DNA of 64,000 bases from Nitrospirota bacterium (GTDB lineage: Bacteria > Nitrospirota > Leptospirillia > Leptospirillales > Leptospirillaceae): positions 62,001 through 126,000 of the forward strand of contig JAKADN010000001.1 of the NCBI GenBank assembly GCA_021820445.1, given 5' to 3'. The notes below the pieces were generated by a model. That model was not told the origin of the DNA, made no database searches, and saw nothing but the letters and a program-made list of their open reading frames with translations. How positions within the stretch are numbered: position 1 is the first letter of the stretch; each line of letters starts with the position of its first letter. Both the position numbers and the translations under genes were made by a program. Shown here piece by piece: positions 50,649-61,380 of this stretch.

Positions 50649-52536
50649 TCAGGATCTGTGCCCGATAACGATTTTTGAGACGGGCGGGAAGGGCGGGAAT
50701 CGGACCGAAGATCCCGTTTCCGGGAAGGGAAGGCCCGAAGGGAGAAGGTTCGGCCAGAACCTCCTGGATGATCTCCTCCGTGGCCGACGAGAGGATGACC
50801 GAGGCGACACGGCAAAAGGGAGGATAGCCCAGAAGCCGCCGCTCTTCGAGAAGGCTGGCGTGAAATGAGCGGATATCGTAGCCTTTGGCCCAGCCAAAAA
50901 TCGGATTCTCCGGCTCCCGTGTCACGATAATGACGCGTCCACCCTCCCGGTGGCGTCCAACGCGTCCCGCCAACTGAATCCATAGGCCGAAGGCCCGCTC
51001 GCTCGCCCGATAATCGGGGAAGGCCAGCATGCCATCCGCCTCCAGAACAACTCCCAGCGTGACGCCCGGGATATCGTGGCCTTTGGCGACCACCTGGGTT
51101 CCGATAAGAATCTCTCCCTCTCCTTTCCGGAACCTTTCGATTTTATTCCAGCCCTCCTCCTTCTGGTCCTGATCCAGCCGGACGACCCGGGCCTCCGGAT
51201 AAAGAGCCCGAAGGTCCTCTTCGAGCTTCTGGGTGGCGACTCCGCGAAGGTCCAGGTTGCGTCCCCGGCAGGCCGGACACAAAGTGGGAACGGCGAAGGA
51301 GGCCGCGCAGAAGTGGCAGATCATCCGGCGTTCGGGAACCTTGTGAAGAACGAGCCGGACGGAGCAGGAGGGACAGGAGACGTGGGCGTGGCAATCCCGG
51401 CAGAGGAGCGTGGGGACGTATCCCCGGCGGTTCAGCAGGATGACCGCCTGTTCCCCCCGGGAAAGCGTTCTTTCAAGGGCCTGGCGCACTTCGGAAGGGA
51501 GGGAAGTGGCGTCTCCCGAAGGGAGGACGAGGTCGATGGGTGGGAGGGAGAATCCCCCGATCCGGTGTGGGAGACGGATCGGGTGATATCGTCCCGAGGA
51601 GCTCTGGAACAGGGAGTCGGAAAGGGGGGTCGCAGATCCGAGAACGATCGGAATCCCCGCCTCCTGGGCCCGCTTGATGGCCAGGTTCCTCGCGTTGAAG
51701 GAGAGGCCTTCGTAGGCTTGGTAGGAGGGGTCGTGCTCTTCGTCCACGATGACCAGGCCCAGATTCGGAAGGGGGGCGAAAAGGGCGGACCGGGGTCCCA
51801 CGACGATCCGGGTTCTTCCCGAAAGAATGCGGGCCCATCCCCGTGCACGGGTGGCCGGAGTCTGGCGGCTATGGACCGGGACGGTCTCCGGTGAGACCTG
51901 CTCCATGGAGCCCTGCAGGGGACCCACGAGGCCGATTTCGGGGGTCAGGACAAGGACGGTCCCTCCTTCGGAAAGGACTTTGCCGGCCATCTCCTGGTAG
52001 AGGCGTGTCTTGCCCGATCCTGTGATTCCTTCGAGAAGAAAGGGGACAAAGCCTCCGGAAGCGCGTCGACCCTCCCATTCTGCAAAGGCCCGGTCCTGGT
52101 CGGGAGTCAGGGGCGACAGAGGGGCAAGAGGGGAAGGAGCCACTTCGTCCTTTGGCTCCATCAACTCCTTCCAGAAACGGGCTACCAGGGATCGTGGAGC
52201 CGAGAGCGACGGGGGAAGGGCGAAACGGACCAGAGAGCCAAGGGGAATCCGGTAATACCAGGATCCGAACTCGAGAAGCGGAAAAAGGGACTCCGGGAGA
52301 ATGGGTTGAGGATCGGGAAAATCGGCGATCTCCCGTGTTTCTCCGGTCCAGGGGGGGACCGATGCGGGCCAGACGATCCCGGTGACCAGACGACGTCCGA
52401 GGGGTACGATCACCCTTGTCCCGGCAAGGGGGAGGACGCGGCCTTCCGGAAGGCGGTATGTCAGGAAAGGGGATTCGAGGGGCTCGAGGGGCAGAACATT
52501 GACCTGACGGTCAGAGGGGCTTGATGTCGGGGGCAT
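50533..52536 (-). CDS. priA: Primosomal protein N' (PriA helicase)
   Basis: LLEGITGSGKTRLYQEM, VIVDEEHDPSYQ, CPSCSVRLVLHKVPERRMICHFC zinc motifs, LIGTQVVAKGHDIPGVTLGVVLEAD. Confidence 0.95.
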   Translation of the reverse strand: MPPTSSPSDRQVNVLPLEPLESPFLTYRLPEGRVLPLAGTRVIVPLGRRLVTGIVWPASVPPWTGETREIADFPDPQPILPESLFPLLEFGSWYYRIPLGSLVRFALPPSLSAPRSLVARFWKELMEPKDEVAPSPLAPLSPLTPDQDRAFAEWEGRRASGGFVPFLLEGITGSGKTRLYQEMAGKVLSEGGTVLVLTPEIGLVGPLQGSMEQVSPETVPVHSRQTPATRARGWARILSGRTRIVVGPRSALFAPLPNLGLVIVDEEHDPSYQAYEGLSFNARNLAIKRAQEAGIPIVLGSATPLSDSLFQSSSGRYHPIRLPHRIGGFSLPPIDLVLPSGDATSLPSEVRQALERTLSRGEQAVILLNRRGYVPTLLCRDCHAHVSCPSCSVRLVLHKVPERRMICHFCAASFAVPTLCPACRGRNLDLRGVATQKLEEDLRALYPEARVVRLDQDQKEEGWNKIERFRKGEGEILIGTQVVAKGHDIPGVTLGVVLEADGMLAFPDYRASERAFGLWIQLAGRVGRHREGGRVIIVTREPENPIFGWAKGYDIRSFHASLLEERRLLGYPPFCRVASVILSSATEEIIQEVLAEPSPFGPSLPGNGIFGPIPALPARLKNRYRAQILIKAPTVREIHDRLSRIREHYRPGKKILVEWQIDPFDLT

Positions 52537-52981
52537 GTTTCAGTCGGGAAATTTCGAGGGCAAACTCTTCCGGATCCCTGAAGTTCTTATAGACGGAAGC
52601 GAACCGGACATAGGCCACATGATCGATCCGGGAGAGATGGTCCATGACGAGTTCGCCGATCCTCTGGGAGGAAATCTCGGTCGAGGGAATTTCCGAGAGG
52701 GTCCGCTCGATGGTCCGGACGAGCTCCTCGATCGTTCCCGTCGGGACAGGCCTCTTCTGGAAGGCCCTCTGAAGCCCTTCCAGGAGCTTGTTCCGGTCGT
52801 AGGGCTCCCGCCTTCCGTCCTTCTTGACCACCATCGGCGCCGATTCCTGCACCCATTCGTAGGTGGTGAAACGATTCCGGCAGGAGGGGCATTCACGCCG
52901 ACGGCGGATGCCCCGTCCGTCGGCGGTCAGCCGTGAGTCGATCACCTTCGAGTCGGAGGTGCGGCAGAAGGGACAGTTCAT
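52511..52981 (-). CDS. nrdR: Transcriptional regulator NrdR
   Basis: [42 protein letters not shown] signature. Confidence 0.96.
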   Translation of the reverse strand: MNCPFCRTSDSKVIDSRLTADGRGIRRRRECPSCRNRFTTYEWVQESAPMVVKKDGRREPYDRNKLLEGLQRAFQKRPVPTGTIEELVRTIERTLSEIPSTEISSQRIGELVMDHLSRIDHVAYVRFASVYKNFRDPEEFALEISRLKHAPDIKPL

Positions 52982-54246
52982 GTACGGGAGGAAGAAGGAC
53001 TCTTCCGGATTTCTCCATAGATGGGAAAGCGCGAAAGAAGGTCGCCTACCTCTCCGGAAATGCGCCGAAGGACCTCTTCCTTGCCCCGGCTTTCGAGGGC
53101 CTGGCGGATCCATCCCCCGATCAGGAGCATTTCCTCGGGGCCCAGTCCGCGTGTTGTCGCCGCGGGAGTTCCGATGCGGATGCCGCTGGTGATCGTCGGG
53201 GGCTTGTCGTCGAAGGGAACCGCGTTCTTGTTCACGAAAATGCCGGCCTGGGACAGATAGTGTTCGGCGTCTTTTCCCGTCAGCCCCTGGGGTCTCAGGT
53301 CGATCAGGAGAAGGTGGTTGTCCGTCCCTCCGGTGAGCAGGCTGTAGCCGGCCTCCGACAGGGAGCGGGCGAGGACCCGGCAGTTTTCCAGAACCCGGCC
53401 CATGTAGTCCCGGAAGGAGGGGGCCAGGGCTTCGTTCAGCATCACCGCTTTGCCGGCCACGACATGCATCAGGGGTCCTCCCTGCATCATCGGAAAAACC
53501 GCCTTGTCGAGAGCCTTGGCCATGGGCTCGCGGGAGAAGGCCATGCCCCCGCGAGGGCCGCGGAGGGTTTTGTGCGTGGAGGTTGTGACGAAGTCGGCCA
53601 CGGGAAAGGGGGAAGGATGCAGGCCCGCGGCGACGAGGCCGGCGATGTGGGCCATATCCACGAGCAGGGTCGCCCCCACTTCGTCGGCGATCGCCCGGAA
53701 GGGGGCGAAGTCGATGGTCCGGGGATAGGAGCTCGCCCCGGCGATGATGATGCGCGGCCGGTGCTCCCGGGCCTGGGCCCGGAGCCCGTCGTAGTCGATC
53801 AGTCCGGTTTTCGGGTCGACCCCGTAGAAGACCGACTTGTAGTAGTGGCCTGAAAAGGAGACCTGGGAGCCGTGGGTCAGATGGCCGCCGTGGGCGAGGT
53901 TCATTCCGAGGATGGTGTCCCCGGGCTTGATCGCCGCAAGATAGACGGCCATGTTGGCCTGGGATCCGGAGTGGGGCTGGACATTCACGTGCTCCGCCCC
54001 GAAGAGGGTTCTGGCGCGGGAGATGGCCAGCTCCTCGACCTGGTCGACCGCCTCGCAGCCGGCGTAGTATCTTCGTCCGGGATAGCCTTCGGCATACTTG
54101 TTGGTCATGACCGAGCCGACCGCCTCGAGGATGGAGGGGCTGACATAGTTCTCGGAGGCGATCAGGATCAAGCGATCCTGTTCCCGCTTCACTTCGTTCA
54201 TGATCGCCTGATAGGTTTCGGGGTCTTTCTGTTCAAGCCAGAGCAT
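52978..54246 (-). CDS. glyA: Serine hydroxymethyltransferase
   Basis: [62 protein letters not shown]. Confidence 0.97.
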   Translation of the reverse strand: MLWLEQKDPETYQAIMNEVKREQDRLILIASENYVSPSILEAVGSVMTNKYAEGYPGRRYYAGCEAVDQVEELAISRARTLFGAEHVNVQPHSGSQANMAVYLAAIKPGDTILGMNLAHGGHLTHGSQVSFSGHYYKSVFYGVDPKTGLIDYDGLRAQAREHRPRIIIAGASSYPRTIDFAPFRAIADEVGATLLVDMAHIAGLVAAGLHPSPFPVADFVTTSTHKTLRGPRGGMAFSREPMAKALDKAVFPMMQGGPLMHVVAGKAVMLNEALAPSFRDYMGRVLENCRVLARSLSEAGYSLLTGGTDNHLLLIDLRPQGLTGKDAEHYLSQAGIFVNKNAVPFDDKPPTITSGIRIGTPAATTRGLGPEEMLLIGGWIRQALESRGKEEVLRRISGEVGDLLSRFPIYGEIRKSPSSSRT

Positions 54247-54339
54247 GGAATGTCGATCCTCTCTCGATAATGGGGCGGACAGGAGGGTCAACTCCCATCC
54301 GCCGGATGTCTGTATGCGGGGGACGGTGATTCCTGAAAA

Positions 54340-54804
54340 TCACGGACCCTCGAGGCGGGCGATCTTTTCCAGGCGACGGCCGTGACGGCCTCCCTCGAAA
54401 ACGGTCGCCAAAAAGATGTCGAACCAGGTGATGGCCTGATCGGGAGAAATCTCCCGGCCGCCCATGGCGATGATGTTGGCATTGTTGTGCTGCCGGGCGA
54501 GGCGGGCGGAGCTTTCGTTATAAAGAAGGGCGGCCCGGATCCCATGGATCTTGTTGGCGGCGATGCTCATTCCGATTCCGGTCCCGCAGACCAGAACGCC
54601 CAAGGAGGCAGGGTCGGAGACGACGGCCCTTGCCACTTTTTCAGCAAAATCGGGATAATCGACCGATTCGTCGGTGTAGGTCCCCAGATCCTCGACAACC
54701 AGCCCCCTCATCTTGGCGTGGGCGATGAGAATCTCCTTGAGTTCCCGTCCCGCATGATCTGAACCGAAGAAGATATGAGACGGTGCGGTGCTGACGTTTG
54801 GCAT
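54340..54804 (-). CDS. rpiB: Ribose-5-phosphate isomerase B
   Basis: FFGSDHAGRELKEILIAH, VLVCGTGIGMSIAANKIHGIRAAL, HNNANIIAMGGREI. Confidence 0.95.
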   Translation of the reverse strand: MPNVSTAPSHIFFGSDHAGRELKEILIAHAKMRGLVVEDLGTYTDESVDYPDFAEKVARAVVSDPASLGVLVCGTGIGMSIAANKIHGIRAALLYNESSARLARQHNNANIIAMGGREISPDQAITWFDIFLATVFEGGRHGRRLEKIARLEGP

Positions 54805-54958
54805 TGAAGAGATCGTTTCGTTTGATTATTTTTGCGACAGATTTTGCCGGTGACAAATTTACCAGCTTATCTTAAAATTATAGCATTGAAACGGATTGGA
54901 TGCGACCCTGACACCTCCGGGCAAGCGGGATAATTTCCGATGAAGGGATGGATAAAAG

Positions 54959-55432
54959 ATGGGGAAATGGGGGGTTCGTTTTGTCAGTCCGGGGATTTTC
55001 GCCCTTCTCCTCCTGTCCGGATGCACCGCGGATGCATGGAACAATCCCCACGGGCTTCTCGGAGGCCTGTTCTCTCCTTCGAAGCCCGGATCTTCGCAGA
55101 CGGTGACACCTTCCAGCTCTGAAACGACCACAAAAAGCGGGCATTCCAGTTTCGGAACCGAACTTCAGCCCCCCACCTTTTCCCATGTCGTTCCCCTGAG
55201 CGAGGGGGACGGAATCTATCTCGAGTGGCGGCGCGTGAGCGATGTCACCGATTATCTCGTCTATAACGGCAATCGCCTGGTCGAAGATGTCCCGACAAAT
55301 CAGGTCCGGATCACGGGACTCCTTCCCTGCACTCCCTACCAGTTCCGGATTTACAGTTCCAACGGAAAACGCGTCTCCAAAAACAGCCTTCTCGTGCGGG
55401 TTCATACCCGGGGCTGCCTCCGCACCCCTTAG
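54959..55432 (+). CDS. Hypothetical lipoprotein with fibronectin type III-like domain
   Basis: Lipobox LLLLSGC; GIYLEWRRVSDVTDYLVYNGNRLVEDVPTNQVRITGLLPCTPYQFRIYS. Confidence 0.7.
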   Translation: MGKWGVRFVSPGIFALLLLSGCTADAWNNPHGLLGGLFSPSKPGSSQTVTPSSSETTTKSGHSSFGTELQPPTFSHVVPLSEGDGIYLEWRRVSDVTDYLVYNGNRLVEDVPTNQVRITGLLPCTPYQFRIYSSNGKRVSKNSLLVRVHTRGCLRTP

Positions 55433-55448
55433 GGTCACTCAGGATTTG

Positions 55449-56111
55449 TCAGGAGAGGGAGCGGATGATCGGCCCCATGAGGCGCCGCATCCGGGACTGG
55501 GTTCGTTCGAGGCTCAGCGTCGCGTCCACCAGATGGAATCCGTACTCCTCCTTCATGGACTCGTACTCCGCAAGAACCCGCGACTGGAAGAGAGTATAGG
55601 ATTCCCGGGGATTGGTGGAGAGGTTCATATCCATTCCCGCCTCGTAGAACTTGATGGGGCGCGTCCGGGTGATGCGCTGATAGGAGGTCTCGGGGTCGAC
55701 GCGGAAGAAAAAGGTCAGGTCCGGAACGATGGCGAAGCTGAAATTCGAGACGAGCCATTTCCTGGGAATCCCCCGGGCACAGTCCCGGGCGATGGCGGTG
55801 AAGATATACCGGTCGGACAGGACGATCATTCCGGCTTCCATGGCCGGAAGAATCTCATAGGTATAGCGGAAGCTGAAGTCGGCGGCATGAAGCAGGCTGA
55901 AGGCGTAGGGTGTCAGAACCTGCTTCTTCTTGGCCTTGCGGATGACGGGGGAGATGTCGGGGCTCGAATTCCAGGAGCTTTTGAGAACGCCGAAGCCCCG
56001 GGACTGGAGATAGTCCGCGAGTAGATCCATCTGGGTGGACTTCCCCGAACCGTCGATTCCCTCGACGACGACGAGCCGTCCCGGATAGGAGTGTGGGGGC
56101 GTGTGGCTCAC
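55449..56111 (-). CDS. Thymidylate kinase-like protein (copy B)
   Basis: LVVVEGIDGSGKSTQMDLLADYL, VLSDRYIFTAIARD; GTG start overlaps the stop of copy A. Confidence 0.85.
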   Translation of the reverse strand: MSHTPPHSYPGRLVVVEGIDGSGKSTQMDLLADYLQSRGFGVLKSSWNSSPDISPVIRKAKKKQVLTPYAFSLLHAADFSFRYTYEILPAMEAGMIVLSDRYIFTAIARDCARGIPRKWLVSNFSFAIVPDLTFFFRVDPETSYQRITRTRPIKFYEAGMDMNLSTNPRESYTLFQSRVLAEYESMKEEYGFHLVDATLSLERTQSRMRRLMGPIIRSLS

Positions 56112-56806
56112 CGGATCCCTTCCGAAAGGTCCCCCCCCTTGCGGTGGGCGACCAGAAGATTGTCGATCTTCGTCCGCAGTGACTTCTGCTGGCGATGGAT
56201 GGGGGCCATGGCGTCGATGGTCTCCATTCCGTGCTTCCTGGCCATTTCCCGGTAGAGCTCGATGAGGCGGCGCTGGTAGATGACGAAGGAGTCCTTCTTG
56301 CGGCTGGAAAGATTCATGTCCATTCCGGCCTCGTAGTAATCGAAGAAGCGTTCCTGACGGGTTTTCCAGTGGATTCTCTCGAGGAGGGACTCGACCGGCA
56401 GATCGAGGTAGAAGGTCTTTGCCGGAACAAGGGCGAAGTCGAAGATGTTCGCAATCCATTCCGGGGCGATCCCCCGGAGGATGGCCCGGCCGAAGACGGT
56501 GTAGACATACTGTTCGGCGATCACGAGCTGGCCGGCTTCCAGGGCCGGAATGATCTGGTGCTCGAAACGGTCGACGAAGTCGGCGGCGTAGAGGAAGCTG
56601 AATGTGAGGGGATCCAGAAAATTCTGTTGCTTGAGGTCGGAGATGGCCCGGCGAATGAGCTCGACGGTGTTGCAGGCTGAGACGACCACCGCCACCCCTC
56701 GGGACAGATAGTAATGCTTCAGAAGTTCGGCCTGTGTGGTTTTACCCGATCCGTCGGTGCCTTCGATGGCGATCAGGAGTCCGGGATACTGGGAGGTCCG
56801 TTCCAA
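56108..56806 (-). CDS. Thymidylate kinase-like protein (copy A)
   Basis: [41 protein letters not shown]; shares [22 protein letters not shown] with copy B. Confidence 0.85.
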   Translation of the reverse strand: MERTSQYPGLLIAIEGTDGSGKTTQAELLKHYYLSRGVAVVVSACNTVELIRRAISDLKQQNFLDPLTFSFLYAADFVDRFEHQIIPALEAGQLVIAEQYVYTVFGRAILRGIAPEWIANIFDFALVPAKTFYLDLPVESLLERIHWKTRQERFFDYYEAGMDMNLSSRKKDSFVIYQRRLIELYREMARKHGMETIDAMAPIHRQQKSLRTKIDNLLVAHRKGGDLSEGIR

Positions 56807-56925
56807 CAGGAATCTTCCTTGGAGAGTGGGTGGTGTGCCCGGTCCGGGGCTCGATTCAAAAAGCTATCAGCCACGACTGGTAAAGTCAAGCAAGAGGGGC
56901 TCTTCCGGTTCCGGTTCGAGCAGGC

Positions 56926-56954
56926 TTGCATTCTGGTTTTGCGGGCGGTATAGT
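56926..56954 (+). promoter_or_regulatory. Candidate sigma70 promoter of the hydrogenase operon
   Basis: TTGCAT-17 bp-TATAGT, about 190 nt upstream of the small-subunit ATG. Confidence 0.45.
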
Positions 56955-57146
56955 TCGTGCGGAAACATTTCCCGGCCTGGAGCTCCTCTTCCGGCCCCTT
57001 TTCTTCTTCCCTCAGGCGATGAAGCCTGGGCTCATTTCGATCCAAACGTCACCGAAGACGACATCAACCTTCATTCATGCATTCATGGCATCCACGGAAA
57101 AAGTCCCGTTCCGGGGAGGGATCCCGCTTCATCTGAGGAGGTGACC

Positions 57147-58241
57147 ATGTCCGAGACTGTCTACGAGGTCATGCGAAGCCAGGGAATCACACGAAGAAGT
57201 TTTCTCAAGTTCTGCAGCGTCATGGCCGCCGGCCTGTCGCTGGGGCCGACCTATGTCTATGACATCGCCCGGGCCCTTGAAACCAAGCCGCGCGTCCCCG
57301 TGCTCTGGCTCCATGGACTCGAATGCACCTGCTGCAGCGAATCCTTCATCCGTTCTTCCCATCCCCTGGCCAAGGACGTCATCCTGTCGATGATCTCGCT
57401 GGACTACGACGACACCCTCATGGCGGCGGCGGGCTTCCAGGCGGAGGCCTGCATCGACGACATCATGCAGAAATACCCCGGAGAATACATCCTGGCCGTC
57501 GAGGGGAATCCCCCGTTGAACGAGGACGGGATGTACTGCATCGTCGGAGGGAAACCCTTCGTCGAGCAGCTCAAACGGGTTGCGGCGAAGGCCAAGGCCG
57601 TCATCGCCTGGGGCTCCTGTGCGTCGTGGGGTTGCGTCCAGGCCGCAAAGCCCAATCCGACGCAGGCCACGCCCATCCACAAGGTCCTGACCGACCACTC
57701 GGTGATCAAGATCCCCGGGTGTCCCCCCATCGCCGAGGTGATGACCGGCGTCATCACCTACATCACGGCCTTCGGCCGCCTTCCCGCCCTCGACAGGGAA
57801 GGACGACCCAAGATGTTTTACAGCCAGAGGATCCACGACAAGTGCTACCGGCGACCGAACTTCGACGCGGGCCAGTACGTCGAGCGATGGGACGACGAGG
57901 GGGCCCGGAAGGGGTATTGTCTCTACAAGGTCGGATGCAAGGGGCCGGTCACCTACAACGCCTGCTCCACGATCGGCTGGAACAACGGAGTCTCCTTCCC
58001 GATCAAGTCAGGCCACGGATGCATCGGGTGCTCCGAAAAGGATTTCTGGGACAAGGGGCCCTTCTACAAGCATCTGTCCCATATCGAGGGATTCGGGGTC
58101 GAGGCCGACGCCGACACCATCGGGATGGTCGCGCTGGGGGCGGCGGGCGCCGGAGTGGCGGCCCATGCGGTTCTCACAGGAATACGAAAACCCGGGCGGG
58201 AAGAGGCCCGGGACCAGCCAAACGACAAGGGCCAGGTCTGA
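57147..58241 (+). CDS. hyaA: Group 1 [NiFe]-hydrogenase small subunit
   Basis: Tat motif [83 protein letters not shown]-terminal hydrophobic anchor. Confidence 0.97.
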   Translation: MSETVYEVMRSQGITRRSFLKFCSVMAAGLSLGPTYVYDIARALETKPRVPVLWLHGLECTCCSESFIRSSHPLAKDVILSMISLDYDDTLMAAAGFQAEACIDDIMQKYPGEYILAVEGNPPLNEDGMYCIVGGKPFVEQLKRVAAKAKAVIAWGSCASWGCVQAAKPNPTQATPIHKVLTDHSVIKIPGCPPIAEVMTGVITYITAFGRLPALDREGRPKMFYSQRIHDKCYRRPNFDAGQYVERWDDEGARKGYCLYKVGCKGPVTYNACSTIGWNNGVSFPIKSGHGCIGCSEKDFWDKGPFYKHLSHIEGFGVEADADTIGMVALGAAGAGVAAHAVLTGIRKPGREEARDQPNDKGQV

Positions 58242-58274
58242 CGGAGAGTCACGACAAGGGAAGGAGCTTCTCCC

Positions 58275-60068
58275 ATGAGTGTCTACGAAACGCAGGGATT
58301 CCGCCTCGACAACTCGGGACGGCGGGTCGTGGTCGATCCCGTGACACGGATCGAAGGCCATCTGAGGTGCGAGGTCAACATCGACCACGACAACGTGATC
58401 CGGAACGCGGTCAGCTCGGGAACGATGTGGCGAGGGATCGAGACGATCCTCAGGGGGAGGGATCCCCGGGACGCCTGGGCCTTCACCCAGCGCATCTGCG
58501 GGGTCTGCACGGGGGTCCATGCCCTGGTCTCGGTGCGGACGGTGGAGGATGCCCTGGGGATCCGGATCCCCGAAAACGCGAACATCATCCGGAACCTCAT
58601 GCACGCCACCCTCTTTGCCCAGGACCACCTGGTCCACTTCTACCATCTCCACGCCATGGACTGGGTGGATGTTCCGGATGCGCTCAAGGCTGACCCCCGC
58701 GAGACATCCGCGATCGCCCAGAAGATTTCACGCTGGCCGAATTCTTCCCCGGGATACTTCAGGGACGTCCAGAACCGGCTCAAAAAGTTTGTCGAGTCGG
58801 GTCAGCTGGGTCCCTTCGCCAACGGGTACTGGGGCAATGCGTCCTACCGGCTCCCGTCGGCGGTCAACCTTCTGGCGGTGACGCACTATCTCGAGGCGCT
58901 CGATTTCCAGAAGGATATCGTCAAGATCCAGACCATCTTCGGGGGAAAGAACCCCCATCCCAACTGGCTGGTGGGAGGGGTTCCCTGCGCGATCAACATC
59001 GACGGGGACCTTGCGTCCGGAGCGCCCATCAATATGGAGCGGCTGAACTTCGTCTCCGGGATCATCGACCGGACGATCGCCTTCATTGACCAGGTCTACA
59101 TTCCGGATCTCGTCGCCATCGCCTCCTACTACAAGAACTGGCTCTACGGGGCCGGCTTGTCGGGGCAGAATGTCCTGGCTTACGGAGAGTTTCCCGACCG
59201 GGCCAACAATGACAGTCCCGACAACCTCCTCCTTCCCCGCGGGGCCATTGTGAACGGGGATCTCTCCACCGTTCATCCCGTCGATCTCCGCAACCCCGAA
59301 GAGGTGAAGGAGTACGTCGTCCATTCCTGGTATCGCTATCCCGACGAGACGAAGGGACTTCATCCCTGGGATGGAATCACCGATCCGCACTATGTCCTGG
59401 GGAAAAGGGCGAAAGGGACGCCCACGGACATCCAGGAGCTCGACGAAGAGGGAAAGTATTCCTTCATCAAGGCTCCCCGCTGGAATGGCCACGCCATGGA
59501 GGTCGGCCCCCTGGCCCGCTGGATCGTCGGCTACGCGCTTAAAAAACCGGAGTTCAAGGAGCCTGTCGACAATCTGCTCGGGACGCTCGGCCTCCCGGTT
59601 TCGGCCCTCTTTTCCACCCTGGGGAGAACGGCGGCCCGGGGTCTCGAGGCCTCCTGGGCCGCCCACAAGATGCGGTATTTCCACGACCGGCTCATGGCCA
59701 ACATCCGGGCCGGGGACACGTCGACCGCCAACACCGAAAAATGGGAGCCGTCCACATGGCCCCGGGAGTGCAAGGGGGTGGGGTCCGGCGAAGCGCCAAG
59801 GGGCGCTCTCGCCCACTGGCTCAGGATCCGGGACGAAAAGATCGAGAACTACCAGGCGGTGGTTCCGACGACATGGAATGCGTCTCCCCGCGACCCGAAG
59901 GGTCAGATCGGGGCCTACGAGGCGGCCCTCCTGAACACCCCGCTCTCGAATCCGAAGCAGCCGCTGGAGATCCTGCGGACCCTGCACAGCTTCGATCCCT
60001 GCCTGGCCTGTTCGACCCACATCATGGGCCCGGCCGGCGAACCTCTTCACAGCGTCAAAGTCTGCTGA
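58275..60068 (+). CDS. hyaB: Group 1 [NiFe]-hydrogenase large subunit
   Basis: [55 protein letters not shown]. Confidence 0.98.
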   Translation: MSVYETQGFRLDNSGRRVVVDPVTRIEGHLRCEVNIDHDNVIRNAVSSGTMWRGIETILRGRDPRDAWAFTQRICGVCTGVHALVSVRTVEDALGIRIPENANIIRNLMHATLFAQDHLVHFYHLHAMDWVDVPDALKADPRETSAIAQKISRWPNSSPGYFRDVQNRLKKFVESGQLGPFANGYWGNASYRLPSAVNLLAVTHYLEALDFQKDIVKIQTIFGGKNPHPNWLVGGVPCAINIDGDLASGAPINMERLNFVSGIIDRTIAFIDQVYIPDLVAIASYYKNWLYGAGLSGQNVLAYGEFPDRANNDSPDNLLLPRGAIVNGDLSTVHPVDLRNPEEVKEYVVHSWYRYPDETKGLHPWDGITDPHYVLGKRAKGTPTDIQELDEEGKYSFIKAPRWNGHAMEVGPLARWIVGYALKKPEFKEPVDNLLGTLGLPVSALFSTLGRTAARGLEASWAAHKMRYFHDRLMANIRAGDTSTANTEKWEPSTWPRECKGVGSGEAPRGALAHWLRIRDEKIENYQAVVPTTWNASPRDPKGQIGAYEAALLNTPLSNPKQPLEILRTLHSFDPCLACSTHIMGPAGEPLHSVKVC

Positions 60069-60086
60069 GGCAGACGGGAGGGATCC

Positions 60087-60791
60087 ATGGGACGACACGA
60101 ACGCGAGGGGTTCCGGACGGCCCCCGAGGACGAACAGGGCGTTTTCTACGTCTATGAGGCCCCCGTGCGCCTCTGGCACTGGATCAACGCCGGCTCTGTC
60201 GTCGCCCTGGCGGTGACCGGCCTCTTGATCGCCCATCCCTTCCCGAGCCTCATGGGAGAGGCCAGCCACCACTTCCTGATGGGGGATGTCCGCTTTGTTC
60301 ATTTCGTGGCCGCGTGGCTTTTCGGGGGGGGATTTCTGATCCGGCTCCTCTGGGCCCTCGAGGGAAACGCCTATTCCCGGGAGCTGTTTCATCTGCCCCT
60401 GAAAGACCGCTCCTGGTGGGGTTCGCTTGGCTACGAGGCCCGTTGGAATCTCTTTCTCGAGGAGCGCGCCCGAAAGTATTACGGCCACAACCCCATGGCC
60501 CAGTTGGCCATGTTTTTCTTCTTTGTCCTGGGCAGCCTGCTCATGATCCTCACCGGGGGAGCCCTCTATGCCGAAGGCCTTGGAGACGGCTCCTGGGCCG
60601 ACCGCCTTTTCGGATGGGTCACGCCCCTCGTCGGTCAGCCCCAGGATCTTCGGACGCTCCACCATCTGGGAATGTGGCTCATCCTCGTCTTCGTGGCGGG
60701 TCACATCTACATGGCTGTTCGCGAGGATATCGTGGGGCGGCAGACTTCGGTCGGGACGATGATCAGCGGCTTCAGGATCTTCCGGAAGTAG
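60087..60791 (+). CDS. hyaC: Ni/Fe-hydrogenase b-type cytochrome subunit
   Basis: YVYEAPVRLWHWINAGSVVALAVTGLLIAHP, multiple TM His residues, HHLGMWLILVFVAGHIYMAVREDI. Confidence 0.94.
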   Translation: MGRHEREGFRTAPEDEQGVFYVYEAPVRLWHWINAGSVVALAVTGLLIAHPFPSLMGEASHHFLMGDVRFVHFVAAWLFGGGFLIRLLWALEGNAYSRELFHLPLKDRSWWGSLGYEARWNLFLEERARKYYGHNPMAQLAMFFFFVLGSLLMILTGGALYAEGLGDGSWADRLFGWVTPLVGQPQDLRTLHHLGMWLILVFVAGHIYMAVREDIVGRQTSVGTMISGFRIFRK

Positions 60792-60802
60792 CGGAGGAAA
60801 GG

Positions 60803-61363
60803 GTGGAGGACAATATCCTGTCCGGGCGACGGATCCTTGTTCTTGGGATCGGAAACCTCCTTTGGGCCGACGAAGGGTTCGGGGTTCGCGCGGTGGAAGC
60901 CTTCGGCCGGGCCTACGAATATCCCAACTCCGTCCTCCTCATGGATGGCGGGACCCAGGGGCTCCTCTTGATGCCCCATATCCAGGAGGCCACCCATCTG
61001 CTGATCTTCGACGCCGTCGACTTCGGACAGCCTCCCGGGACGATGGTCACGAGAAGAAACGAGGAGGTTCCGGCCTACCTCCACTCCGGAAAGATGAGTC
61101 TTCACCAGACGGGATTCCAGGAGGTTCTGGTATTGTGCGATCTTTTGGGAAGTCGTCCTCCGGAGATGGCCCTCATCGGCCTCCAGCCCTTGGACTGGGA
61201 TACCTTCGGGGGGGATCTGACTACCCTGGCAAGGGAAAGCATCCCGACAGCCCTTGAGTCTGCGGTATCGGTCCTTCGGGAGTGGGGCGTCGAACCTCGG
61301 CTCCGCCGGGAGGGGGCCTGCGGGGAATTTCTATTTCCACGGGCCCTTCAGTCCTCCGTTTAG
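60803..61363 (+). CDS. hyaD: Hydrogenase maturation endopeptidase (HyaD/HupD)
   Basis: ILVLGIGNLLWADEGFGVRAVEAF, LLMDGGTQGLLLMPHIQEATHLLIFDAVDFG; GTG start. Confidence 0.93.
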   Translation: MEDNILSGRRILVLGIGNLLWADEGFGVRAVEAFGRAYEYPNSVLLMDGGTQGLLLMPHIQEATHLLIFDAVDFGQPPGTMVTRRNEEVPAYLHSGKMSLHQTGFQEVLVLCDLLGSRPPEMALIGLQPLDWDTFGGDLTTLARESIPTALESAVSVLREWGVEPRLRREGACGEFLFPRALQSSV

Positions 61364-61380
61364 AAGAAAAGGATCAGGCC

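Noticed and set aside
56900-56945. Possible sigma54 -24/-12 element upstream of the hydrogenase genes
   Set aside because: TTGCA is present but there is no GG at the required 10-bp spacing; a sigma70 arrangement fits better.
57323-58693. 456-aa alternative-frame ORF across the hydrogenase small/large subunit junction
   Set aside because: R/G/P-rich frame-shifted reading with no motif; spans two confidently assigned genes.
58728-60704. 658-aa minus-strand ORF opposite the hydrogenase large subunit and cytochrome b
   Set aside because: Antisense artefact of codon bias; the sense strand encodes clear HyaB/HyaC.
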